This document shows, piece by piece, positions 6,939 to 13,728 of a stretch of 30,110 nucleotides of DNA. Position numbers and translations under genes: made by a program. The DNA is taken from contig NZ_JNWK01000078.1 of the NCBI RefSeq assembly GCF_000716445.1, forward strand, positions 1 to 30,110. The letters run 5' to 3'. This DNA is from Streptomyces wedmorensis. Lineage in GTDB: Bacteria; Actinomycetota; Actinomycetes; Streptomycetales; Streptomycetaceae. The notes beneath the pieces were generated by a model. It was not told the DNA's origin, did not search any database, and saw nothing but the letters and a program-made list of their open reading frames with translations. The number at the start of each line of letters is the position of its first letter. The stretch's first letter is position 1.

Positions 6939-7583
6939 TCAGCCGGTGGTGCGGCGGCGGAGCTGGTGGGAGCGGGCGGCGTGGTCGCCCGGGCCGGCGC
7001 GCTCGGCGAGACGGTCGGCGACGCGGTCCTGGACGTCCCGAGGCTTGTTGCCGGCGTACTTGAACTTGGCCCGTACCTCGGTGACCTCCAGGTCCAGCAC
7101 CCGGATCCCCGGGAGCATGCGGCCGAACGGTGCCTCGCCCGGTGCGACGGGCACGGTGCCGCCGTCCGGCTGGAAGTGGGCGACCTGACGGTTGAGGAGC
7201 TCGGCCTTCTCCGCCGGGTCGTCGACCACGCGTGCGGTGCAGCGCAGCTGGACGGCCGCGTAGTACGAGGTCGGGGTGCCGTGCTCGCTCGGCGCGCCCT
7301 CGGGAGCCGTCCACGGGCCCGGTACGAAGACGTAGTCGTCGACCACGCTCAGGAGCACCGCCGGGTTCGCTTCGAGGGCGCGCCACAGGGGGTTGGGGCG
7401 GGCGAGATGGGCCAGCACGCGACCGTGCGGGCCGGGCTCGGAGTCGTACCGGAAGTGCATCGGCTGGACCCACGGCGGGTCGCCGGGCAGGCCGTTCACG
7501 GCGAGCTGGCCGAAGTCGTGGCGGGAGAGCCACGCGCGCCACTCGCCCTCGTCGTGGGCGGCGTCCCAGGGATGGATCAGCAT
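6939..7583 (-). CDS. FMN-binding negative transcriptional regulator (PaiB-like)
   Basis: 214 aa. It opens MLIHPWDAAHDEGEWRAWLS and contains WVQPMHFRYDSEPGPHGRVL, AHLARPNPLWRALEANPAVL, TSYYAAVQLRCTARVVDDPA, then LPGIRVLDLEVTEVRAKFKY and AGNKPRDVQDRVADRLAERA. These are hallmark stretches of the PaiB/FMN-binding split-barrel family, in which Bacillus PaiB modulates sporulation and protease genes. The cofactor is predicted FMN. It is the second gene of a two-gene operon, 13 bp after the other split-barrel gene, with GAGGACGG as ribosome site. The operon diverges from a MocR regulator. Whether it binds DNA or acts as an oxidoreductase cannot be told. Confidence 0.88.
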   Translation of the reverse strand: MLIHPWDAAHDEGEWRAWLSRHDFGQLAVNGLPGDPPWVQPMHFRYDSEPGPHGRVLAHLARPNPLWRALEANPAVLLSVVDDYVFVPGPWTAPEGAPSEHGTPTSYYAAVQLRCTARVVDDPAEKAELLNRQVAHFQPDGGTVPVAPGEAPFGRMLPGIRVLDLEVTEVRAKFKYAGNKPRDVQDRVADRLAERAGPGDHAARSHQLRRRTTG

Positions 7584-7596
7584 CGTCGGTCCGTCC

Positions 7597-8268
7597 TCAG
7601 AGCGCGGCGAGGTAGTCGGGCAGGGCGACGGCCGGGTCGAGGTCGTCGGAGGGGATCGGCGCGCCGTGGCCGGTCTGTACGGGGATCACGCCGGACCAGT
7701 ACGGAAGGCCGAGGTCCTCCGGGTCGTCGTTGGGGCCGCCGGTGCGGACCTTCGCCGAGACCTCGTCCAGGTCCAGCCGGATCACGGCGGTGGCGGCGAG
7801 CTCCTTGGCGTTCCCCGGCCGCGAGTCGGCGGAGCGGCCCGGGACGACGTGGTCGACGAGGGCGTCGAGGGCGGTGCGCAGCTCCTCCGGGTCCGTCACC
7901 TGGTGGGCGGTGCCGTGCACGACGACCGAGCGGTAGTTGAGGGAGTGGTGGAACGCGGAGCGGGCGAGGACCAGGCCGTCGACGTGGGTCACGGTGAGGC
8001 ACACGGGCAGACCGGGAGCCTTCACTCCGTCACCCGCGGTGCGCAGCGGGCGCGAGCCGGTGGAGCCGTGGACGTAGAGCCGGTCGCCGACCCGGCCGTA
8101 GAGCGTCGGGAGGACGACCGGCGCGCCGTCGCGGACGAAGCCGAGGTGGCAGACGTACGCCTCGTCGAGTATCGAGTGGACCAGGGCCTTGTCGTACGAG
8201 GCCCGCTCCCGGGAGCGGGTGGGCACGGTCCGGTCGGTCGGCGCGTAGGTGTCGGCGGCGGCGGTCAT
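7597..8268 (-). CDS. Pyridoxamine 5'-phosphate oxidase family protein (split barrel)
   Basis: 223 aa from the ATG at 8268. Key stretches are ASYDKALVHSILDEAYVCHL, GAPVVLPTLYGRVGDRLYVH, GSTGSRPLRTAGDGVKAPGL, VCLTVTHVDGLVLARSAFHH and SLNYRSVVVHGTAHQVTDPE, characteristic of the NimA/PNPOx-like flavin-binding group. It is unlikely to be the true PdxH, whose signature I do not see. GGAG lies 6 nt before the ATG; an in-frame ATG at 8280 is the alternative. It is first in an operon with the PaiB-like gene and diverges from the MocR regulator across 35 bp that hold a 12-bp palindrome. MocR regulators commonly control B6-related or adjacent genes, so control by the divergent gene is likely. Confidence 0.85.
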   Translation of the reverse strand: MTAAADTYAPTDRTVPTRSRERASYDKALVHSILDEAYVCHLGFVRDGAPVVLPTLYGRVGDRLYVHGSTGSRPLRTAGDGVKAPGLPVCLTVTHVDGLVLARSAFHHSLNYRSVVVHGTAHQVTDPEELRTALDALVDHVVPGRSADSRPGNAKELAATAVIRLDLDEVSAKVRTGGPNDDPEDLGLPYWSGVIPVQTGHGAPIPSDDLDPAVALPDYLAAL

Positions 8269-8296
8269 TGCGAACTCCATTGCACTAGTGCATAAT
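8268..8296 (+). promoter_or_regulatory. MocR promoter with internal palindrome
   Basis: TTGCGA (8268-8273), a 17-bp spacer and CATAAT (8291-8296) face the MocR gene; its GTG at 8304 would be leaderless. The perfect palindrome TGCACTAGTGCA (8281-8292) covers the spacer end and the start of the -10 box and also lies just upstream of the divergent gene. It is therefore a good candidate operator for both directions. Confidence 0.6.
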
Positions 8297-8303
8297 CTCG
8301 TTT

Positions 8304-9638
8304 GTGCTAGGAGAGTATCGGATCGAAGGTCGCCGCGCATCGGACATCGCCGCCAGCGTCGAGCGAGGGGTCGGCACGGGTGCCCTGGAACCCGGCCGAC
8401 TCCTCCCGCCCATGCGGGAGTTGGCGCAGACGCTCGGAGTGAACCCGAACACGGTCGCCGCCGCTTACCGCACCCTGCGCGAGCGCGGTGTCATCGAGAC
8501 GGACGGTCGTCGCGGCAGCCGGGTGCGGCCACGGCCCGCCACGACCGCGCGCGGCTCGATCCGCGTGGACGCGCCCGCCGGGGGCCGGGACGTGAGCAAC
8601 GGCAGCCCCGACCCCGCCCTGCTGCCACCGCTCGGCGAGGCGTTCGCCGAGGTCGCGCGGGGATACGCCGAACACCCCGGGCTGTACGGGGAGGCCCCGG
8701 TCGACGAGGGGTTCGCGCGGCTCGCCCGCGCGGCCTTCGACGCGGACGGCGTCCCCGACGGCCCCATCGGCGTCGCCTCCGGCTCCCTCGACGCCGTCGA
8801 GCGCGTCCTCGCCGCCCGCCTCAGGCCCGGCGACGCCGTCGCCGTCGAGGACCCCGGCTGGGGCAGCCTCCTCGACCTGGTGCCCGCGCTCGGACTGCGC
8901 CCGGTGCCGGTCGCCGTCGACGACGAGGGGCCGCTGCCCGACGAGGTCGAACGCGCGATCCGGCAGGACGGGGCCCGCGCGGTGATCGTCACCGACCGGG
9001 CGCAGAACCCCACCGGTGCGTGCGTCACGGCGGACCGGGCGCGGGCCCTGCGCCGCGTCCTCGCCGCCCACCCCGACGTCCTGCTCATCGAGGACGACCA
9101 CGGGCACGGCATCGTCGCCCAGCCCCTGCACCCGCTGGCCGGCGTCACCGACCACTGGGTCCTCGTCCGGTCCGTCGCCAAGGCCTACGGCCCCGACCTC
9201 CGCATCGCCGCCTTCACCGGCGACGCCGAGACCGTCGACCGCGTGCTCGGCCGCCAGCAGCTCGGCCCCGGCTGGGTCAGCCGCCTCCTCCAACGCGCCG
9301 TCGCCCACCTCTGGGCCGCCTCCGCCGTCGATCCCGCCGTCGTCGCCCGCTCCTACGGCAGCCGCCGCGACGCCCTCGTCCGCGCCCTCGCCCGACGCGG
9401 CGTCACCGCACACGGCCGCAGCGGCATGAACGTCTGGATCCCCGTCGCCGACGAGACCGGCGCCGTGGCGCGGCTCCTCTCCGACGGCTGGGCCGTCGCA
9501 CCCGGCGCGCGGTTCCGGATGAACGCGGGACCGGCGGTGCGGGTGACGGTGTCCGGGCTCGCGGTGTCGGACGTGGAGGGGCTGGCGGACGCGATCGCGA
9601 GGGGGGCGAGGGGGGTCCCGGCGCGGAGCTACGGGTGA
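8304..9638 (+). CDS. MocR-type regulator (GntR winged helix fused to aminotransferase domain)
   Basis: 444 aa from GTG. The GntR winged helix spans about residues 10-75 (PPMRELAQTLGVNPNTVAAA, then YRTLRERGVIETDGRRGSRV). A fold-type I aminotransferase domain fills about 100-435, with the motif NPTG (235-238), the aspartates of IEDDHG (262-267) and the PLP lysine at about K293 in SVAKAYGPDLRIA. It is somewhat shorter than many MocR proteins and resembles the PtsJ-like subgroup. Such proteins sense PLP or an amine and regulate divergent genes; here that gene encodes a PNPOx-family protein, which supports a B6 or flavin/amine theme. Its promoter suggests a leaderless transcript. Confidence 0.9.
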   Translation: MLGEYRIEGRRASDIAASVERGVGTGALEPGRLLPPMRELAQTLGVNPNTVAAAYRTLRERGVIETDGRRGSRVRPRPATTARGSIRVDAPAGGRDVSNGSPDPALLPPLGEAFAEVARGYAEHPGLYGEAPVDEGFARLARAAFDADGVPDGPIGVASGSLDAVERVLAARLRPGDAVAVEDPGWGSLLDLVPALGLRPVPVAVDDEGPLPDEVERAIRQDGARAVIVTDRAQNPTGACVTADRARALRRVLAAHPDVLLIEDDHGHGIVAQPLHPLAGVTDHWVLVRSVAKAYGPDLRIAAFTGDAETVDRVLGRQQLGPGWVSRLLQRAVAHLWAASAVDPAVVARSYGSRRDALVRALARRGVTAHGRSGMNVWIPVADETGAVARLLSDGWAVAPGARFRMNAGPAVRVTVSGLAVSDVEGLADAIARGARGVPARSYG

Positions 9639-9716
9639 GGAGGCCGTGCGGCTTCGCCGGTGGTCCTCCTCACCCACAGCCCGGTGCGCACCGGGTGCGG
9701 GTTCGGGTGCGGAGGC

Positions 9717-9756
9717 CTGGGGCCTGTCCGACGGGTCAGGGCCGGACAGGCCCTAG
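9717..9756 (-). terminator. 40-bp stop-codon hairpin, copy 2
   Basis: On the minus strand it begins CTAG, giving the TAG stop of the third EamA gene. Arms are GGGCCTGTCCG (9720-9730 on plus) and CGGACAGGCCC (9743-9753). It has the same length and orientation relative to its gene as copies 1 and 3, and it also terminates the convergent MocR gene. Confidence 0.8.
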
Positions 9757-10757
9757 ACGCGGGCGCCGTCCGTTGTGCCCACCCGTTCCGCCCCGGCGGA
9801 GCGATTGCCCGCGACGGGGTGGGTGAGGGGTGTGGGGGTGGTGCGGGTGCGGGTGGGGCGGGATTGGGTGAGGGCGGCGCCGGCGAGGACGATGACGGCG
9901 CCGAGGGGGGTGTTCCAGGTGAGGTGTTCGTCGAGGAGGGCGACGCCGGCGGTGGTGGCGATGACGGGGATGAAGTACGTGACCATCGAGGCGGTCGTGG
10001 GGCCGACCTCGGCGACGACGCCGTACTGGAGCAGCATCGCGTAGCCCGTGCCGAGTGCGCCGAGGGCGATCACGGCGAGGAGGGGGAGGGGCTCGACCGA
10101 TGCCGGGAGGGACGTGAACAGGGGCGTGACGACGGCCAGTTGAAGGGTGGCGAGGCCGACCTGGGAGGTGGCGAGGGAGAGGTGGGAGACACCGGTGTCG
10201 GCGAGGGTCCGGCGGACGTAGATCCAGCCGACGGCGTAGCTGAAGGAGGCGAGGAGGGCGAGGGCGGTGCCGGTCACGTCGAGGCCGGAGAAGCCCTGCC
10301 AGGCGCCGAGGACCGTGAGCACTCCGATGAAGCCGATGCCCAGGCCGGCCGCGCGGACCCGGGTCGGGCGGTCCTCGGAGAGGGCGACGAGGGACAGCAG
10401 CATGCCCCAGAGGGGCGTCGTCGCGTTGCAGATGCCCGCCAGGGTCGAGGGGATCGTCAACTCCGCGTACGCGAAGAGGGAGAACGGCAGGGCGTTGAGG
10501 AGGAGGGCCGCGACCGTGAGGTGGCCCCAGACGCGGGCGCCGCGCGGAAGGCGGTCGCGCTTCACGACGAGGGCGACGACGAGGACCGCCGTACCGAACA
10601 GGAGCCGCCCGAAGGTGACCTGGAACGGTGCGAAGCCCTCCGTACCGACCTTGATGAAGAGGAAACTGAAGCCCCAGATCAGTGCGAGCGCGCCGAAGCG
10701 GACGCGCCAGTCGAGCAGACGTGAGGTGCGGGCGGAGGACGGGGATGCGGGGCTCAT
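9753..10757 (-). CDS. EamA/DMT family transporter 3
   Basis: 334 aa. Ten hydrophobic helices beginning WRVRFGALALIWGFSFLFIK, with typical EamA stretches such as AYAELTIPSTLAGICNATTP, LWGMLLSLVALSEDRP and MVTYFIPVIATTAGVALLDE. The final hydrophobic segment LGAVIVLAGAALTQS is followed by a Thr/Pro-rich hydrophilic tail of about 35 residues. It is probably an exporter of an amino acid or metabolite. It diverges from a LysR regulator across 73 bp, a classic arrangement in which the LysR protein controls the exporter in response to the exported compound. No strong ribosome site is visible at the chosen ATG. Its stop codon is provided by the 40-bp hairpin element. Confidence 0.88.
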   Translation of the reverse strand: MSPASPSSARTSRLLDWRVRFGALALIWGFSFLFIKVGTEGFAPFQVTFGRLLFGTAVLVVALVVKRDRLPRGARVWGHLTVAALLLNALPFSLFAYAELTIPSTLAGICNATTPLWGMLLSLVALSEDRPTRVRAAGLGIGFIGVLTVLGAWQGFSGLDVTGTALALLASFSYAVGWIYVRRTLADTGVSHLSLATSQVGLATLQLAVVTPLFTSLPASVEPLPLLAVIALGALGTGYAMLLQYGVVAEVGPTTASMVTYFIPVIATTAGVALLDEHLTWNTPLGAVIVLAGAALTQSRPTRTRTTPTPLTHPVAGNRSAGAERVGTTDGARV

Positions 10758-10779
10758 GCACTCAGGGTGACGGTCCCGA

Positions 10780-10828
10780 TGTCTTAGGACAAGCGAGATT
10801 TCCTCGACCCCTTCCCTTAGTATCGCTT
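10780..10828. promoter_or_regulatory. Divergent exporter/LysR promoter region
   Basis: A palindrome TGTCTTAGGACA (10780-10791) and a spaced inverted repeat AAGCGA ... TCGCTT (10791-10828) lie between the two genes. TAGTAT (10818-10823) is a fitting -10 box for a leaderless LysR ATG at 10831. The palindromes are candidate LysR-type binding sites. Confidence 0.45.
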
Positions 10829-10830
10829 AC

Positions 10831-11733
10831 ATGTTGAACCTGGAGCGCCTGCGCACCCTCGACGCCGTCGCCCGGCACGGTTCGGTCAGCGGCGCGGCCG
10901 ACGGCCTGCACGTCACGACCTCGGCCGTCTCGCAGCAGCTGTCCAAGCTGGAGCGCGAGGTCGGGCAGCAGCTGCTGGCCAAGAACGGCCGGGGCGTGCG
11001 GCTCACCGACGCCGGTCTGCTGCTCGCGGAGCACGCCGCCCGCATCCTGTCCCAGGTCCAGATGGCCCAGGCCGACATCGAGGCCCAGCGGGGCCAGGTG
11101 GTCGGCGAGGTGAGGGTCGCCGCCTTCCCGACGGCGGCCCGGGGCCTCTTCCCGGCCGCCCTCGCCGCCCTGCGCGAGGGGCACCCCGAGCTGCGGGTCC
11201 GCACGACGGAGCTGGAGCCCGAGCAGGGGGTGCGCGCGGTGCTGCGCGGAGACGCCGACCTCGCCCTCGTCCTGGACTGGAGCAACAAGCGGGCCCCCGT
11301 GCCCGGCGGTCTGGAGCGAGCCCACCTCCTCGACGACTCCGCCGACGTGGCCCTGCCCGCCGGGCACCCACTGGCCGGCCGTGAGGCGGTGGACCTGGAG
11401 GACTTCGCCGACGAGGAGTGGGTGTCCTGGCCGGAGGGCGAGTTCTGCCACGACTGGCTGATGTTCACGCTGCGCTCGCAGGGCATCGAGCCGCGCATCG
11501 GGCACCTGGCGGGGGAGCACCACACACAGCTGGCCCTCGTCGCGGCAGGACTCGGCGTGTGCGTCACGCCGCGGCTCGGCCGTCCGGTGCCGGATGGGGT
11601 CGTCTTCGTGCCCGTACGGCAGAAGGTGCGGCGGCACATCTACGCCACCTGGCGCGCCGACGCCGGCCGCCGTCCGTCCGTACGGGCGGTCGTCGCGGCG
11701 CTGCGTGCCGCGGCCGAACCGCTCGGCAGCTAG
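10831..11733 (+). CDS. LysR family transcriptional regulator
   Basis: 300 aa. The N-terminal winged helix is clear: MLNLERLRTLDAVARHGSVS, GAADGLHVTTSAVSQQLSKL, EREVGQQLLAKNGRGVRLTD and AGLLLAEHAARIL. The effector domain begins near residue 90 (GEVRVAAFPTAARGLFPAAL) with the usual two Rossmann-like lobes. Length and order match the family. It diverges from EamA transporter 3, so I infer it controls that exporter and itself. The ATG is probably leaderless, 8 bp after a TAGTAT box. Its TAG stop codon lies inside the third copy of the 40-bp hairpin. Confidence 0.92.
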   Translation: MLNLERLRTLDAVARHGSVSGAADGLHVTTSAVSQQLSKLEREVGQQLLAKNGRGVRLTDAGLLLAEHAARILSQVQMAQADIEAQRGQVVGEVRVAAFPTAARGLFPAALAALREGHPELRVRTTELEPEQGVRAVLRGDADLALVLDWSNKRAPVPGGLERAHLLDDSADVALPAGHPLAGREAVDLEDFADEEWVSWPEGEFCHDWLMFTLRSQGIEPRIGHLAGEHHTQLALVAAGLGVCVTPRLGRPVPDGVVFVPVRQKVRRHIYATWRADAGRRPSVRAVVAALRAAAEPLGS

Positions 11734-11769
11734 GGCCTGTCCGGCCCTGATCCGCCGGACAGGCCCTAG
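11730..11769 (+). terminator. 40-bp stop-codon hairpin, copy 3 (perfect palindrome)
   Basis: Perfect 15-bp arms CTAGGGCCTGTCCGG (11730-11744) and CCGGACAGGCCCTAG (11755-11769) around a 10-nt loop. The first CTAG contains the TAG stop of the LysR gene. Both ends carry CTAG, a rare tetranucleotide in this kind of genome. Confidence 0.85.
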
Positions 11770-11787
11770 CCGGACGCGGAGCGGCGC

Positions 11788-11884
11788 CGTCGCGCTCGCC
11801 CGTTGTGTCCGTCCGCCGTGCTGGTCCGTCGCGCTCGCCCGTTGTGTCCGTCCGCCGTGTTCGTCCGTCGCGCTCGCCCCTCGT
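11788..11884. repeat. 39-bp tandem repeat, about 2.5 copies
   Basis: Units start CGTCGCGCTCGCCCGTTGTG at 11788 and 11827, with a decaying third copy at 11866. The first two differ at only a few positions near their 3' ends. The repeat lies between convergent genes. The unit is a multiple of 3, but no coding function is apparent. Confidence 0.8.
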
Positions 11885-11910
11885 GCTCGTGGCTCGTGGT
11901 TCTTCGACGG

Positions 11911-12378
11911 TCAGAGGTCGGCGAGTTTGCGGAAGTCCCAGGAGGCGATCGCGTCGGGGGTCAGGCGGAGCCAGGCGTGGCGGCCGTCGTGGGGCATGGT
12001 GTCCAGGCCGAAGTTCTTGGCGGCGAAGAGCTGCTCGGGGGCGTCGAGTTCAGGGCAGGGCTCGCCGGTGCGCGGGGCCTCGCCGACGAAGACGGCCGTA
12101 CCCGAGAGCTCCACCCCGCGGAGATCGCCGTACTCCTCGCCGTCGTCGACCACCACGGCGATCCTCGGGTCGGCGCGCAGTTCCGCCCAGCGGCGGCTGT
12201 GGGTGATCGAGTAGAGCCACAGTGAGGTCCCGTCCCAGGCGAACCAGAGCGCGCTCACGTGCGGGCGGCCGTCGGCGGAGACGGTGGCGACCCGGCAGGT
12301 GCGCTGTTCGGCGAGGAAGGAGTCGAGCTCGGCCGGGGTCATCATGATCCGGCGTCCACGGCGCTGTGTGACGGTCAT
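11911..12378 (-). CDS. Pyridoxamine 5'-phosphate oxidase family protein (small split barrel)
   Basis: 155 aa from the ATG at 12378, with AAGGG upstream. The core is MTPAELDSFLAEQRTCRVAT, VSADGRPHVSALWFAWDGTS, LWLYSITHSRRWAELRADPR and IAVVVDDGEEYGDLRGVELS. This is the TIGR03618-like group of small flavin or F420-binding split-barrel proteins found in actinobacteria. The cofactor cannot be decided by eye. It diverges from an isochorismatase-fold gene across an intergenic palindrome, so the two may be co-regulated. It is the third split-barrel protein in this window, but not a close copy of the other two. Confidence 0.85.
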   Translation of the reverse strand: MTVTQRRGRRIMMTPAELDSFLAEQRTCRVATVSADGRPHVSALWFAWDGTSLWLYSITHSRRWAELRADPRIAVVVDDGEEYGDLRGVELSGTAVFVGEAPRTGEPCPELDAPEQLFAAKNFGLDTMPHDGRHAWLRLTPDAIASWDFRKLADL

Positions 12379-12396
12379 CGTCCGCACCCTTCTGGA

Positions 12397-12417
12397 TTTC
12401 TGATGAGACGTCAGAAA
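12397..12417. promoter_or_regulatory. Candidate operator between divergent genes
   Basis: Arms TTTCTGATG (12397-12405) and CGTCAGAAA (12409-12417) match at 8 of 9 positions around a 3-bp centre. It lies 19 bp upstream of the split-barrel gene and 38 bp upstream of the isochorismatase-fold gene. Size and symmetry suit a TetR- or MarR-type dimer. No regulator gene adjoins it. Confidence 0.5.
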
Positions 12418-12454
12418 GCATGGAGGGCCATCCGCGCGTGTGCAAGGGGAGACC

Positions 12455-13135
12455 ATGGGTCAGAGTCCGACAGAACGGCTCGGGGAGCGGATCCGTCCGG
12501 ACGGCGGCGTCGTCCTGCTCACCGTCGAATGCCAGCAGGGAGTCGTGGGTCCGGACGGCGCACTGCCCGAACTGGCCGCCGCCGCCCGTGGATCGGGCGC
12601 GCTGGAGAACGTCGCCCGGCTGGTCGCCGCCGCCCACCGGGCGGACGTCCAGGTCATGCACGCCGTCGCCGAGCGCCGCCCCGACGGGCGGGGCGCCAAC
12701 AGCAACGCCCGGCTGTTCCGGGCCGCCGGCCGGCTGCCCGTCCAGCAGCTCAGCGGCAGTGCGGCGGTACGGATCGCCGAACCGATCGAGGTCGCCGAGG
12801 AGGACCTCGTGGTCCGGCGCCTCCACGGGCTCTCACCGCTCGCCGGCACCGACGTGGACGCCCTGCTCCGCAACCTCGGCTGCCGGACGCTGATCGTCAC
12901 CGGCGTCTCCGCGAACGTGGCCGTGCCCAACGCGGTGTTCGACGCCGTGAACCTCGGCTACACGGTGGTCGTGCCCGCGGACGCCGTCGCGGGGGTGCCG
13001 GCCGACTACACCCCCGCGATGATCCGTCACACCCTCGCCCTCGTCGCCACGATCACCACGACGGACGAGGTGCTGGACTGCTGGAAGGCGCGCCGCGGTT
13101 CGGGGGGCCCCGGCGGCGGCGCCGCCGGGGACTGA
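12455..13135 (+). CDS. Isochorismatase-fold (cysteine hydrolase-like) protein lacking the catalytic triad
   Basis: 226 aa from the ATG at 12455, chosen because AAGGGGAG lies just upstream; the in-frame GTG at 12440 does not. The fold is recognised from GGVVLLTVECQQGVVGPDGA, VARLVAAAHRADVQVMHAVA and LGCRTLIVTGVSANVAVPNA, then VFDAVNLGYTVVVPADAVAG. The family triad is Asp, Lys and Cys. Here the Asp position reads Glu (TVECQQG), the Lys position appears to be Arg (VVRRLHG) and the nucleophile position in TGVSANVAV is Ala. It is therefore probably not a Cys hydrolase. Isochorismatases such as PhzD also lack the Cys but keep the Asp and Lys. A pseudoenzyme or ligand-binding role is inferred. Confidence 0.85.
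   Translation: MGQSPTERLGERIRPDGGVVLLTVECQQGVVGPDGALPELAAAARGSGALENVARLVAAAHRADVQVMHAVAERRPDGRGANSNARLFRAAGRLPVQQLSGSAAVRIAEPIEVAEEDLVVRRLHGLSPLAGTDVDALLRNLGCRTLIVTGVSANVAVPNAVFDAVNLGYTVVVPADAVAGVPADYTPAMIRHTLALVATITTTDEVLDCWKARRGSGGPGGGAAGD
13108..13130 (+). terminator. Hairpin at the 3' end of the isochorismatase-fold gene
   Basis: CCCCGGCGGC (13108-13117) pairs perfectly with GCCGCCGGGG (13121-13130) around GGC, ending just before the stop codon. Probable terminator overlapping the last codons. Confidence 0.6.
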
Positions 13136-13180
13136 TGTCCCGGCAGCGGCGCGACCGGCCGGTGACGCCCGGCGGCGCCG

Positions 13181-13582
13181 TCAGCCGAAGCTGATCTCCT
13201 CGCCGACCACCTGGATCGGGGTCGGCGGGAGGGAGGCGGTCGCCGGGCCGGACTTCACGCTGCCGTCCGAGGCGTCGAACTTGCTCTGGTGGCACGGGCA
13301 GACGATGACGCCGTCCTGGACGCTGCCCACGGCGCAGCCCGCGTGCGTGCACTTCGAGGAGAAGGCCTTGAACTCGCCGGCCTTCGGCTGGGTGATCACC
13401 ACGCCCTTGTCGGCCAGTACCTTCCCGCCGCCCACCGGGATGTCCCCGGTCCGTGCGAGGGCGCCGCCGCCCTCCGGTGCCGTGTTCTTGTCGTCCGCGC
13501 CGCCCCCGCAGGCGGCGAGCGCCGCCGCCAGGCCCGCGCTGCCCGCCGCCGCGACGACCGTCCGGCGTGCCACTCCGCTCAT
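13181..13582 (-). CDS. Rieske [2Fe-2S] protein, Tat-exported lipoprotein
   Basis: 133 aa from the ATG at 13582. The N-terminus MSGVARRTVVAAAGSAGLAA carries a twin-arginine motif, and a lipobox-like LAAC follows (Cys near residue 27), so it is predicted to be Tat-exported and lipidated. The Rieske cluster ligands are CTHAGC and CPCHQSKFD, that is C-x-H with C-x-x-H, at about residues 80-103. The cytochrome bc1 transmembrane N-terminus is missing and no redox partner gene adjoins, so it is a stand-alone small Rieske protein of the cell surface, a type common in Streptomyces. The partner is unknown. The frame stays open upstream, but the Tat motif fixes the start. Confidence 0.92.
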   Translation of the reverse strand: MSGVARRTVVAAAGSAGLAAALAACGGGADDKNTAPEGGGALARTGDIPVGGGKVLADKGVVITQPKAGEFKAFSSKCTHAGCAVGSVQDGVIVCPCHQSKFDASDGSVKSGPATASLPPTPIQVVGEEISFG

Positions 13583-13692
13583 GTACTGCCCCACTTCCCT
13601 CGGTGCACAGGTGTCGGCCACGACGGTACGGCTGTGAGCTGTGTCCCGTTCACGGGATGGCGTCTTCGGCTGCCTTACAGTTCCCAGTAGAG

Positions 13693-13728
13693 TGTCGGAA
13701 CTTGGACATCCTTCGATGAAAGTGTCCA
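13693..13728. promoter_or_regulatory. TGTC/GACA half-site cluster at the AraC start
   Basis: TGTC (13693-13696) with GACA (13705-13708), and TGGACA (13703-13708) with TGTCCA (13723-13728), form two nested inverted repeats around the AraC start codon. Possible autoregulatory site. Confidence 0.35.

Noticed and set aside
7597..8268. Genuine pdxH (pyridoxamine phosphate oxidase)
   Set aside because: The protein follows the NimA/PNPOx-like pattern and lacks the PdxH signature region as far as I can judge.
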